A DNA stretch of 64,000 nt from Oceanipulchritudo coccoides (lineage in GTDB: Bacteria; Verrucomicrobiota; Verrucomicrobiia; Opitutales; Oceanipulchritudinaceae): contig NZ_JAAGNX010000001.1 in the NCBI RefSeq assembly GCF_010500615.1, positions 821,531 to 885,530 on the forward strand, in the 5' to 3' direction. Within the stretch, counting starts at the first letter, position 1, and each line of letters opens with the position of its first letter. The notes below the pieces were generated by a model. It saw only the letters and a program-made list of their open reading frames with translations. It had not been told where the DNA came from and ran no database searches. The position numbers and the translations under genes are program-made. Positions 17,065 through 25,917 of the stretch are shown here, piece after piece.

Positions 17065-19218
17065 ATGAAAAACGGACGATTCACACTCCCCGCCGAAGCG
17101 GGCATGGAAAAGGAAACCCTCGAACTCGCTGAAAAGTGGGGGGCAGACGCCATTCGCGACAGCGATGGGACGGTGTTATCACCGGAAATCACGGAGCTGG
17201 ACTTTGATATTCTGTCCACCCTCTGCATGATCCGGGCCGACCAGGATTGGAACCGGTCCCATAAGCATCACTGCCAACAGAAGTATCTCATGTCGGACCC
17301 GCGGACGGCGGAAGCGGACACGCTGGTGATCGACCTGATGAGCGGGTACAGCAAGGACCAGTTTGAGCTGGATACGGTAAACGATGCAAAAAAGTACTGG
17401 GATGTCATCGACCGGACAACCGGGGAGGTCGTCGATCCCTCGAAATGGAGCCTTTCCGCGGCGGACGGCACTGTGACCATAACGGGTGCGAGCCCATGGC
17501 ATGTCTACACGGTCAATTTCCTCGTTTTCCAGATTTGGGAGAGCACCTCGATGTACAACCACATCACGAACAACTGGACGAGCCCGCACCAGCTGGGCAT
17601 TGATCCTTACCAGCCGGAGACCCGGGCGCACCTGCTCGAGTACTTGGACAAGTGGCTGGACGAGCATCCGAATACGGACATCGTGCGATTCACCTCAGTG
17701 GCCTACCAGTTCCCCATCGTGAAAAACGAGGCCTTGGAGACCCGCTGGCAGGACTGGTGCAGCTATCGTGACTGTATTTCCGCGAAGGCCCTTGATGATT
17801 TTGAAAAGAAAAAGGGGTACCGTCTGCGCTCTGAGGATCTCGTCGATGCTGGCTACTACAATGCCACGGACCGTCTGCCAACGAAGGCCTACCGCGACTG
17901 GGTCGATTTCGTAAACGAGTTCACGACCGATTTTGCCCGCGAATGGGTGGAGAAAGTCCATGCCCGCGGCAAAAAGGCAGTCATGTTTTTCTGCGACCAT
18001 TGGATTGGTACTGAGCCTTACGGGGAGCGCTTTGAGAGCATGGGCTTTGATGGACTGGTCAATCCGGTGATCAACGGGACCGAACTCCGCCGCATGTCGG
18101 ACGCCCCGACCTCGATCAGTAAGGAAGTCCGTTTTTACCCCTATTTCTTCCCGGTCAATCTGGTTGGGGAACCATTGTTTGTCGGGGAGGGCGGAGATCC
18201 CGTACGCGAGTGCAAGGAGTACTGGGCCAAGGCACGCCGGGCCATGTTGAGAAAGGGCGTGGACCGGATCGGCTACGGAGGTTACCTCAATCTTGCCGTC
18301 AAGTTTCCGGAGTTTCTGGATTCCGTTGAGGTCGTTGCAAACGAGTTTCGCCAGATTCTTGATCATGCTGACAAGGGGGCCGCCTATGCCATGCCCGGCA
18401 AGGTGGTGATCGTGACCGCATGGGGAAAACTCCGCTCATGGATGATCGGGGAAGACTGGCCATCCGGAGGATTTCTGGAAGCTCTTTCCGGACTTCAGGT
18501 GGATGTCCACTTCATGAGTTTTGATGAACTCAAGAAGGATGGTCTGCCAGAGGATACATCCGTTCTGATCAATTACGGCAAGGCCAGATCATCCTGGAGC
18601 GGCGGGACTTACTGGACAGATCCCAAGGTGGTCGAAACCGTACGCGCCTTCATTGCGGGCGGAGGGGGCTTTTTTGGAGTCTGCGAACCAACTGCGATTG
18701 AGCATCAGGGACGCCTCCTGCAGCTTGAGGATGTCCTCGGCGTCTGGCGTTCCACTCCGTCGAATGTTCGAAGCAATAATGTCATTACCGGAAAGCGCCC
18801 ATCCCAGCACTTCATTACAGCGGATGTGAATGGCACGGTTGATCTCGGTGAGCTGGCCGGGGTGACCTATGCGGCAAACCCCGAGGTGGAAGTCCTGAGT
18901 ACCAAAGGTGACAATATCACGCTCGCAGCCAACCGCTTTGGCAAGGGCCGGTCGGTCTACATGGCGGGCTTCACGCTGAGCATTGACAACATCCGCCTGG
19001 TTCAGCGCGCCCTGTATTGGGCTGCTGGAAAGGATAAGGAATTCACGCGCTGGAACACCTCCAATCCTGCCACGGAATGCGCAGCTTTTGTCGAGGCGGG
19101 ATATTGCGCAGTGACCAACCAGTCTGCTGACGCACAGAAAACGACCCTCTATGATGGCGACGGGAACGGGCAGGAAATCTCACTTGATCCATACGAGATG
19201 AAGTGGGTGAAGATTTAA
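17065..19218 (+). CDS. GH112 beta-galactoside phosphorylase (galacto-N-biose/lacto-N-biose or galactosyl-rhamnose type)
   Basis: 717 residues matching family GH112, whose members cleave a beta-galactosyl disaccharide with phosphate to give alpha-galactose 1-phosphate and the partner sugar. Typical stretches are MIRADQDWNRSHKHH, SPWHVYTVNFLVFQIWESTS, NNWTSPHQLGIDPY and MFFCDHWIGTEPYGERF. D311 in the last motif aligns with the proposed catalytic acid D313 of the Bifidobacterium longum enzyme. The C-terminal half has a glutamine-amidotransferase-like fold region (VRAFIAGGGGFFGV). There is no signal peptide, so it acts in the cytoplasm on imported disaccharide. Known GH112 acceptors are GlcNAc, GalNAc and L-rhamnose; the sequence does not decide which applies. 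It converges with the GH42 gene, 28 bases apart. Confidence 0.9.
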   Translation: MKNGRFTLPAEAGMEKETLELAEKWGADAIRDSDGTVLSPEITELDFDILSTLCMIRADQDWNRSHKHHCQQKYLMSDPRTAEADTLVIDLMSGYSKDQFELDTVNDAKKYWDVIDRTTGEVVDPSKWSLSAADGTVTITGASPWHVYTVNFLVFQIWESTSMYNHITNNWTSPHQLGIDPYQPETRAHLLEYLDKWLDEHPNTDIVRFTSVAYQFPIVKNEALETRWQDWCSYRDCISAKALDDFEKKKGYRLRSEDLVDAGYYNATDRLPTKAYRDWVDFVNEFTTDFAREWVEKVHARGKKAVMFFCDHWIGTEPYGERFESMGFDGLVNPVINGTELRRMSDAPTSISKEVRFYPYFFPVNLVGEPLFVGEGGDPVRECKEYWAKARRAMLRKGVDRIGYGGYLNLAVKFPEFLDSVEVVANEFRQILDHADKGAAYAMPGKVVIVTAWGKLRSWMIGEDWPSGGFLEALSGLQVDVHFMSFDELKKDGLPEDTSVLINYGKARSSWSGGTYWTDPKVVETVRAFIAGGGGFFGVCEPTAIEHQGRLLQLEDVLGVWRSTPSNVRSNNVITGKRPSQHFITADVNGTVDLGELAGVTYAANPEVEVLSTKGDNITLAANRFGKGRSVYMAGFTLSIDNIRLVQRALYWAAGKDKEFTRWNTSNPATECAAFVEAGYCAVTNQSADAQKTTLYDGDGNGQEISLDPYEMKWVKI

Positions 19219-19222
19219 GAAA

Positions 19223-19237
19223 CTCCGGAACCCGGAG
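19223..19237. terminator. Possible bidirectional terminator hairpin between convergent GH112 and GH42 genes
   Basis: CTCCGG and CCGGAG form a perfect 6-base stem with an AAC loop in the 28-base gap between the two convergent stop codons. No real T run follows on either strand, so efficiency is doubtful. Confidence 0.4.
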
Positions 19238-19246
19238 ATTTACTGA

Positions 19247-21262
19247 TCAGACCTTTTTCAGGATAACTGACTGGACGGACTCCATGGAGATCGTCCCAGT
19301 CAGTTTTTCCTGTGTCAGCAGGTCAATGTAAGTTCCCTCGGGCAGAGTCACCTCAACGGCCTCGTAGTTGTGGTTCATTACAAAAAGGAACGGTTCTCCA
19401 TCCTTTGAACGAACGACTGCCTCAACATTGTCGGGTGCCTCGACAACCGGTGAGACCCCTTGGTCTGCGCAGACCTTCTTGAGGAAATTCCGCAGGAACC
19501 CGTGCTCCGGCATGGTGGCGACATAGTAGGCTTTGCCTTTGCCGAATTCGTTCACGGTCAAGGCCGGTGTGCCTTTGAAAAAGTCGCTACCGTATACCGC
19601 CAACGGCTGGGCTGTGCCGAGTTGGAGGATGTCGCACCACAACCTTGATTCAAACTCACCTGTCAATTCCTCCAGTGTCCCGTTCATGACAAGGCTGTTA
19701 TTGACATAGGGTTTCATGGCCTCGAATTCCTCGACCTTCAGGCCCATCAAGTCACTGAGTGGACCCGGATAGCCGCCCTCGAATACCTCGTCGAACTCGT
19801 TCACTGCCCCGCTGAAGAAAGTGGTGATGAAGGTTCCTCCCTCGGAGACAAATTTCTCAACTGACTCCTTGAAGCCGGGCTTCACCATGTAGAGCAGTGG
19901 AGCGATGACCACCTTGTACCGGTTCAGGTCGCGGTCACAGGGAACGATGTCCGTCGTGATATTCTGTTCAAAGAGCGGGTAGTGGTAGTCCTTCAACATC
20001 TGGAGGTAATCCAGCAAGGCTGTTGGGCCAGGGGTGAACTCAACCGTCCACCAATTGTTGTAATCCATGACAATGGCCACCTCTGCCTGCACGTCTGCCC
20101 CGACGACCTCCTTGAGGCCGGGCAGTTCATTTCCGAACTGGCACATCTCACGGAAGACGCGGGAGTTCTCCCCGATGTGCGGGACCATTGCCGAGTGAAA
20201 TTTCTCGGATCCATGGACAGACGCACGCCATTGGAAAAAGAGGAAGCTATCCGAGCCGTGTGCCATTCCCTGGTGGCTCCACAGGCGCATCACACCGGGC
20301 TTCTTGTTTACGTTGGCAAGTCGCCAGTTGACCTGACTAGGGGCCTGCTCGAGCAGGACAAATGGCTGGTCCTTGAGTCCGCGCATGATGTCATGGCTGA
20401 GGGCGGCCTCACCCGGGTGGTTCGTTATCTTCGGGTCAGGGAAGGAACTGACGGAAATGAAATCAATCAGGTCGGCCCAGGCGAAGTAATCGAGCATCTT
20501 GAACTCGTACAGGAAGTTGGTCGTGATTGGGATGTCCGGTGTAATCTCGCGCAGGATCTTGATCTCTTCACGGGCGACTTCCATGTAGCATTCATTGGTG
20601 AAGCGTTTCCAATCGAGCAGCAGACTCGTATTCACCTGATGGGCCGTCTTCATCGGCGGCATCAGCTCGTCCCATTCGTAGATGTTGTTTCCCCAAAAAT
20701 GCAGGCCCCATTTTCGGTTCATGTTTTCGCAGGTCCCGAAGCGATCCTTGCACCAATCCCGGAATTTGCGGGCGGTGATCTCGCTGTAGTCATAATTCAC
20801 AAGCTGTGAGAGCTCGTTGTTGACATGCCACATCGCCAGGGCCGGGTGCTTTTGGTAGCGCTCAGCAATTGTTCTGACAAGTATATGGCTCAGCTCACGG
20901 TACTTCGGGCTGTTTGGATTGAAGGTCTGACGCGATCCATGATTGTAGCGGATCCCGTTGGCATCGACGGGCAGGATCTCCGGATACTTTTTTGCCATCC
21001 AGGCAGGGGTCGAGGCCGTGGCCGTTCCGAGGTCGGCGAAGATGCCGTTTTTGGCGAGCGTGTCCATTATGTCATCAAGCCACTCAAAGGTCCATGTGTC
21101 CTCATTCGGTTGAAGCTGTGCCCAGCTAAACACGTTGATGGTGACGATGTTGACGCCGGCCTTCTTCATCAGGCGCATGTCTTCGAGCATGACCTCCCGC
21201 GGGAAATGCTCGGGCGTGTAGTCGCCGCCGAAATACAGATTGGGAAGCACGAACTTTTTCAT
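19247..21262 (-). CDS. GH42 beta-galactosidase (cytoplasmic)
   Basis: 671 residues, normal length for GH42. The TIM barrel (about 1-390) carries YFGGDYTPEHFPRE, FSWAQLQPNEDTWTFEWLD, acid/base E150 in MWHVNNEL and nucleophile E305 in PFVLLEQAPSQVNW. An amidotransferase-like trimerisation domain (about 395-600) and a small C-terminal beta domain follow. There is no signal peptide, so it removes terminal beta-galactose from imported oligosaccharides. It is the last gene of the minus-strand operon that starts with the GH50-like gene; the 98-base gap before it is the largest in the operon, so it may have an extra promoter. It overlaps functionally with the neighbouring GH112 enzyme: both would act on cytoplasmic beta-galactosides. 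Confidence 0.93.
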   Translation of the reverse strand: MKKFVLPNLYFGGDYTPEHFPREVMLEDMRLMKKAGVNIVTINVFSWAQLQPNEDTWTFEWLDDIMDTLAKNGIFADLGTATASTPAWMAKKYPEILPVDANGIRYNHGSRQTFNPNSPKYRELSHILVRTIAERYQKHPALAMWHVNNELSQLVNYDYSEITARKFRDWCKDRFGTCENMNRKWGLHFWGNNIYEWDELMPPMKTAHQVNTSLLLDWKRFTNECYMEVAREEIKILREITPDIPITTNFLYEFKMLDYFAWADLIDFISVSSFPDPKITNHPGEAALSHDIMRGLKDQPFVLLEQAPSQVNWRLANVNKKPGVMRLWSHQGMAHGSDSFLFFQWRASVHGSEKFHSAMVPHIGENSRVFREMCQFGNELPGLKEVVGADVQAEVAIVMDYNNWWTVEFTPGPTALLDYLQMLKDYHYPLFEQNITTDIVPCDRDLNRYKVVIAPLLYMVKPGFKESVEKFVSEGGTFITTFFSGAVNEFDEVFEGGYPGPLSDLMGLKVEEFEAMKPYVNNSLVMNGTLEELTGEFESRLWCDILQLGTAQPLAVYGSDFFKGTPALTVNEFGKGKAYYVATMPEHGFLRNFLKKVCADQGVSPVVEAPDNVEAVVRSKDGEPFLFVMNHNYEAVEVTLPEGTYIDLLTQEKLTGTISMESVQSVILKKV

Positions 21263-21360
21263 AATCGGGTCGATACGTTAGGATTTTTGCTGATTCAAAT
21301 TGCGTTATAAAAGGGGACTAAGGGATTGGCAATCGCCTCTTCCGGCTATTTGTTTCTCTA

Positions 21361-22836
21361 TCAGGCATTTCTGTGTCCGTCGGGAATGGTTTCGCCATGG
21401 ATTTCTTCCAGAAGGGCATCAAGGGCGGCGACGATGTCGGGATGTTTTTCCGCCACATTTGCCCGCTGCCCGATATCGGTCCCGAGATCGTAGAGCTGCG
21501 GGCTCATCAGGTTGCCTGTTTCGATCCCTTTCGATTCCATCATTGGCGGTCCTTCATGGGGTGGAATGTAGACCCAGTTGCCCTGGCGCACCACGGTCTT
21601 GGTGCCAAACCCTTCCGTCACGAGATTATCCCGGCCAACCGGCTCGAGCCCCTGCAGCTGCGCGCTCATGTCAAGGCTGTCCGCCGTCTCGGACCGTGGA
21701 ATGGTCACCCCCGCCATTGTGGCGAAGCTCGCAAGGAAATCGGCATGGCTGATCAGGGCAGAATTCTCTCCCGGGGCAACTCTCCCCGGGGCCCGGAGGA
21801 TCATCGGGACACGGGTGCCACCGTCGAAAAGGCTGTATTTTCCCCCGCGCAGAGGCCCGGCCGGCTTGTGGTCACCACACAGTTCGCCGGCCTGGTCGAG
21901 ATACCCGTCGTCGATCACTGGCCCATTGTCGCTGGAAAAGACAACGATGGTGTCCTCATCAATGCCTTCCGCTTTCAGGTGTGCCAGAACCTCCCCCACA
22001 CACCAGTCGAGCTCGGCAATGACATCCCCGCGGGGACCCTTTTCGGTCGACCCGGCAAAGCGCGGGCTGGGAATGCGGGGAACGTGCGGCTGGTGCAGCG
22101 CGTAATACAGAAAGAAGGGATTGTCCCTGTTGCGTGTAATGAAATCCTTGCTACGCTCGAGGAAGATGTCGGTCATGGTCTCGTCATCCCACTCGGCGGC
22201 CTTGCCTCCACGGCAGAAACCGATCCGGCCAACACCGTTGACAATGGTGTCGTAATGTTGAGCATCGCTGTGGCTCATCCGGAGCAGCTCGGGGTTGTCT
22301 TTTCCGGTCGGAACTTCCGGAAAGGGATTCTCGCCACCGTAATACACCTCAAGCGGGTCGGACGGGTCAAGGTTTTCGACCGTGCGCCCGTCCACATAGA
22401 CACAGGGCACGCGGTCGTTTGTGGCAGCCATGATGTAGGATTCATCAAATCCAACATCCAGCGGGGTGGGATGGATTTCCCCGTTCCAATTGATTTTCCC
22501 GTCCCCAAGGCCAATGTGCCATTTGCCAATCACCGCAGATCTATAGCCAGCCTCCTTCAATGTGCCCGGCAGGGTGCGCTCGTCCTTCCCGATGATCATC
22601 GGGGCGTCGCCCTGCAATATCTTCGCCCTTGGATTACGCCACGGATAGCACCCTGTCAGCAGGCTGTATCGTGAAGGCGTGCAGGTCGCAGCTGTGGCAT
22701 AGGCATTGTTGAAGCGCTGCCCCTCCTGTGCCATCTTATCAAGATTCGGGGTGGGGATGCCGGATGCCCCGTAACAACCGAGATCTCCAAACCCCAAGTC
22801 GTCGGCATAGATGATGATGAAGTTTGGTTTTTTCAT
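21361..22836 (-). CDS. Sulfatase without signal peptide (CTPSR), probably cytoplasmic
   Basis: 491-residue S1 sulfatase. It begins directly with MKKPNFIIIYADDLGFGDLG, so the catalytic fold starts at residue 4 and no export signal exists. C52 in ATCTPSR is the formylglycine site; GKWHIGLG and VFSSDNGPV supply further active-site residues. The sequence closely follows the exported sulfatase at 29340 (both share CTPSRYSLLTG, then RN, a short run and AP(M/L)II). The start is supported by an AGGGA just upstream and a 23-base gap to the previous gene. It sits between an exported sulfatase and cytoplasmic GH42 in the minus-strand operon, so desulfation of imported oligosaccharides is a reasonable inference. 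Confidence 0.9.
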   Translation of the reverse strand: MKKPNFIIIYADDLGFGDLGCYGASGIPTPNLDKMAQEGQRFNNAYATAATCTPSRYSLLTGCYPWRNPRAKILQGDAPMIIGKDERTLPGTLKEAGYRSAVIGKWHIGLGDGKINWNGEIHPTPLDVGFDESYIMAATNDRVPCVYVDGRTVENLDPSDPLEVYYGGENPFPEVPTGKDNPELLRMSHSDAQHYDTIVNGVGRIGFCRGGKAAEWDDETMTDIFLERSKDFITRNRDNPFFLYYALHQPHVPRIPSPRFAGSTEKGPRGDVIAELDWCVGEVLAHLKAEGIDEDTIVVFSSDNGPVIDDGYLDQAGELCGDHKPAGPLRGGKYSLFDGGTRVPMILRAPGRVAPGENSALISHADFLASFATMAGVTIPRSETADSLDMSAQLQGLEPVGRDNLVTEGFGTKTVVRQGNWVYIPPHEGPPMMESKGIETGNLMSPQLYDLGTDIGQRANVAEKHPDIVAALDALLEEIHGETIPDGHRNA

Positions 22837-22859
22837 TCCCTGGGCGTAGTTGATTATGG

Positions 22860-24356
22860 CTACCTTACGGCCGATTCCAAGGTTGCCATCAGCTGTTTAA
22901 CGACCGGGGCATGTTCCTTGGAATTGACGAGGTTCTTGGATTCAACCTCAAGTACATTGTCAGACATATCAAAGAGCGCCCGGGGACTGAAGTCGCTGAA
23001 GCTCTTCTGGTTTTTGACATTCACGATCAGCTTGAATTTTTCATCGCGGATCGCGTAGTTGTTTTTCGTGGCGGATTGATGAAGCAGGAAGTCGTGTCCT
23101 TTTGCCTCCGGTTCGCCAAGGAAGAGGGGGGCGAGGTTGTTGGAATCCAGGACCTTCGATGTGTCCAGCTCCTGCCCTGATACGGCTGCCAGTGTAGCCA
23201 CAATGTCATGCGTCACGACGAGTTCCGAGGATTCTGTTCCCGGCTTAATTTTTCCTGGCCAAACCGCGATGAATGGCACGCGGTGTCCGCCCTCATAAAT
23301 GCCTCCCTTGATACCGCGAAACCCGTTGGTGGAATCATACCCCAATTTCTCCATGGCAGGATCCGGCACAAGGCCCCCATTGTCGGAAGTCAGGATGAAC
23401 AATGTGTTTTCGGCCATGCAGTTTTCTTCCAAGGCACGACGAAGGATGCCAATCTGGACATCCAGTTCCCGGACCATGTCCCCGTGAACACCCGGTGTGG
23501 AGTTGGCGATTTTCACTCCATCCAGCTCTGCTGGCGGGGTATGGGGGATGTGCACGGCCTGCGTGCTGTAATGCATGAAGAACGGTTTATCGGGGTGGTT
23601 TTTCCGGTGATCCTCAATGAACTTGACCGCCTTGCTTGTGAGGACTTCTCCTGCGAGGGAAGGATCCCAGTTGGAGTCGCCTCTGCCGGCCCGGTCCTTT
23701 TCCTTGCGCGAGATGTAATACATCGTCTGGACCGGTGTTAACTGAGTGAGAATGGAATCCTCCCCGAGAGGCATCCATTTTTTGTTTTCGTAAAAGGCGA
23801 AAGGTTCTCCCTGGATCCCCTGAGGCAGCTCAAGTGAATAATCAAATCCGTAATCATTGGCAGCAATGGCGAGCTTCGAGATATCGGCCCCGTCCAGCCC
23901 CCATCCGTCATACAGTTCGTCACTTCCCTCCTTGAACAGGCGTCCTCCCAGGCCCCATTTGCCAAGAAAGGCTGTCCTGTAGCCGGCTTCCTTAACTATA
24001 CGGGCACCTGTTGTGTACTTCGGATCAATTCCGGTTTTTCTTTGCACACCCCAAACTCCATACTGGCTGTAGCAGCGGAAAGGGTAGTTGCCCGTCATGA
24101 CGCTGAACCGGGAAGGCGCACAGAGGGCCGCCGAGGAGTGGGCATCGCTGAAACGGATGCCTTCACGGATCAAGGCGTCCATGTTCGGGGTCGGGACGAT
24201 CGGCTCCTTTCCGGTTCGCAGGCGGTGATAGTAGGCGATGTCTCCCGGCCCAATATCATCGGCAAAGACGAAGACAACATTGGGCAGCGAGGTCGCAAAC
24301 AAGCTCCCGGAGAGAAGGCAAAAGGCTGCGATCGTTAATGATTTCAACAGTTTCAT
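22860..24356 (-). CDS. Secreted sulfatase (CAPSR)
   Basis: 498-residue S1 sulfatase. A signal peptide ends near SLFA, then PNVVFVFADDIGPGDIAYYH, ALCAPSRFSVMTGNYPFR with formylglycine site C79, FLGKWGLGG (Gly in place of the usual His of GKWH) and LTSDNGGLVPD. The ADDIGPGDIAYY start and the GKWGLGG motif set it apart from the other sulfatases here and suggest a different subfamily and substrate position. It is the third gene of the minus-strand operon, 24 bases after the transporter and 23 bases before the cytoplasmic sulfatase. Confidence 0.9.
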   Translation of the reverse strand: MKLLKSLTIAAFCLLSGSLFATSLPNVVFVFADDIGPGDIAYYHRLRTGKEPIVPTPNMDALIREGIRFSDAHSSAALCAPSRFSVMTGNYPFRCYSQYGVWGVQRKTGIDPKYTTGARIVKEAGYRTAFLGKWGLGGRLFKEGSDELYDGWGLDGADISKLAIAANDYGFDYSLELPQGIQGEPFAFYENKKWMPLGEDSILTQLTPVQTMYYISRKEKDRAGRGDSNWDPSLAGEVLTSKAVKFIEDHRKNHPDKPFFMHYSTQAVHIPHTPPAELDGVKIANSTPGVHGDMVRELDVQIGILRRALEENCMAENTLFILTSDNGGLVPDPAMEKLGYDSTNGFRGIKGGIYEGGHRVPFIAVWPGKIKPGTESSELVVTHDIVATLAAVSGQELDTSKVLDSNNLAPLFLGEPEAKGHDFLLHQSATKNNYAIRDEKFKLIVNVKNQKSFSDFSPRALFDMSDNVLEVESKNLVNSKEHAPVVKQLMATLESAVR

Positions 24357-24380
24357 CGGATTTGTTCCTTTTCTATAGAA

Positions 24381-25883
24381 TTAAACCTTGCCCCGGCGTT
24401 CCTCGAGCTGTCGTCGAGTTTCCTCAGCCTTGGCCTTTGTAATTGGATAAAGCGTCAATAATGCGAGTGCGGTGGCGTTCGGGATCATCCCTCCAAGGAC
24501 CATTACGAGGCGCATGCCGAGGAAGGTGCTGGCGGTCTGGTTCCCGCCCAGTTCGGAATCAAACCCGACCATGACCAGGGAGACACCGCCGATGAGCATG
24601 GCGGCTGACACAGCTGCTTTTGTGACCCAGCCGAAAACGGCAGCAAACATTCCCTCACGGCGCTCGTTGTGCTTGAATTCGTCGTCGTCGCAGATGTCAG
24701 CCATCATGGACTGCATGACTGTTCCGACTGCGATCCAATAAAGTGAACCGAAAATCGCGTCGACAAAGATGAAATGGTGATTGCCAGGGTTGTAGACAAA
24801 CCAGCGGACAATTCCATTGAAGATAACAAGACAATAGACAATACGGAGTGTAATTAATTTACTGGTACGCTTGCTCAGCCAGAGGATGACGGGGATTCCG
24901 CCAAATCCGCACACCGCGTAGGCCATGGATAAATACCATTTCCAGAGGGAGCCCGTGACAATATCCCCGTCGAACATGTAGTAGACGAGAAGGTAGTAAT
25001 CGAGGGTGCTTCCGAAGAAGCCGGCGATAATCTGCAGAAGGGTGAGGGAAATCAGCACCGCGAAGGCCCGGTTACTGAAAGTCTGGCCCACTGTTTTCCA
25101 GAAGCCTATCCGTTTAACGAGGTGAGCCTCCTCTTTAACCTTCACTTTATAGTAGCGTTCCCGGCCGAAGATTCCGGGCATCATGCCAAAGACCAGGATC
25201 ATCAGGATGGCCACGCCCCACATGACCGCCCGGATTGAGTTTACCTGGGTTCCGAAAAGTCCCCATGCAACCAGCATTCCCGCGACGGGGATCAGGCCCT
25301 GGTAGGTGAATTCGGATACTTTCGTCCACAGGGTGACATAGCCCATGACCGTTGTTCGCTCGTTGTAATTGGGCGTGAGCTCATACGTCATGCTGGTGAA
25401 AGGGACCGCGAATATAGTGAAGCAGGTATAGAAAATCAGGGAGGCAATGAGGAACCAGGCCATGATTCCGCCTTCGCTCCATGTTGTGGGCACCATCCAG
25501 ATCATCCCGAAGGAAAGGCTCATCAAAATGGCACCCAGCACGATAAAGGGACGCCGCCTTCCCCACCTGGAGTGGAACCGGTCGGATATGCGACCCATGA
25601 TGGGGTCGGTAAAAGCGTCCCAGATACGTGGTATGGCGAGGGCCAGCCCAAGAAGGGCAGGGTTCACGCCAAGGATCATGTTAAAGAAGGGCATCGCCGT
25701 CGCCTTGACGGTGGTATTCCCGTGAAACATGGTCATGCCCCCCATCCCAACAAGGACCTTTTCGCGGAATGGAACAACGTTGACTTCCTTTGTTTCCGGG
25801 GATGCTGCGCCGGGAGTATCTGATGAAACGGCCGCAGTCGGTTGAGGGAGCGGATTATTTTCTGAAGGGGTCTTGTCTGGCAT
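24381..25883 (-). CDS. GPH-family (MelB-like) sugar:cation symporter
   Basis: 500 residues from the ATG at 25883. The N-terminal tail of about 45 residues is polar and proline-rich, then about twelve hydrophobic segments follow. Family landmarks are IPRIWDAFTDPIMGRISDRFHSRWGRRRPFI between segments 2 and 3 and PFTSMTYELTPNYNERT in the middle. Relatives carry glycosides or uronides with Na+ or H+ across the inner membrane. The reading frame stays open upstream to 26204, but that part lies inside the GH50-like gene and is not protein-like, so the internal ATG is chosen. It lies 34 bases after the GH50-like gene and 24 before a sulfatase, so it is the operon's likely importer of di- or oligosaccharides for GH42 and GH112. 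Confidence 0.92.
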   Translation of the reverse strand: MPDKTPSENNPLPQPTAAVSSDTPGAASPETKEVNVVPFREKVLVGMGGMTMFHGNTTVKATAMPFFNMILGVNPALLGLALAIPRIWDAFTDPIMGRISDRFHSRWGRRRPFIVLGAILMSLSFGMIWMVPTTWSEGGIMAWFLIASLIFYTCFTIFAVPFTSMTYELTPNYNERTTVMGYVTLWTKVSEFTYQGLIPVAGMLVAWGLFGTQVNSIRAVMWGVAILMILVFGMMPGIFGRERYYKVKVKEEAHLVKRIGFWKTVGQTFSNRAFAVLISLTLLQIIAGFFGSTLDYYLLVYYMFDGDIVTGSLWKWYLSMAYAVCGFGGIPVILWLSKRTSKLITLRIVYCLVIFNGIVRWFVYNPGNHHFIFVDAIFGSLYWIAVGTVMQSMMADICDDDEFKHNERREGMFAAVFGWVTKAAVSAAMLIGGVSLVMVGFDSELGGNQTASTFLGMRLVMVLGGMIPNATALALLTLYPITKAKAEETRRQLEERRGKV

Positions 25884-25917
25884 GGGTTTATGTGGGTTGG
25901 GGAGGCTGGGGGATGGC

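Noticed and set aside
21373-22674. 433-codon plus-strand frame opposite the signal-less sulfatase
   Set aside because: The minus strand encodes a complete sulfatase with CTPSR and all metal-site motifs; the plus frame is its complement and resembles nothing.
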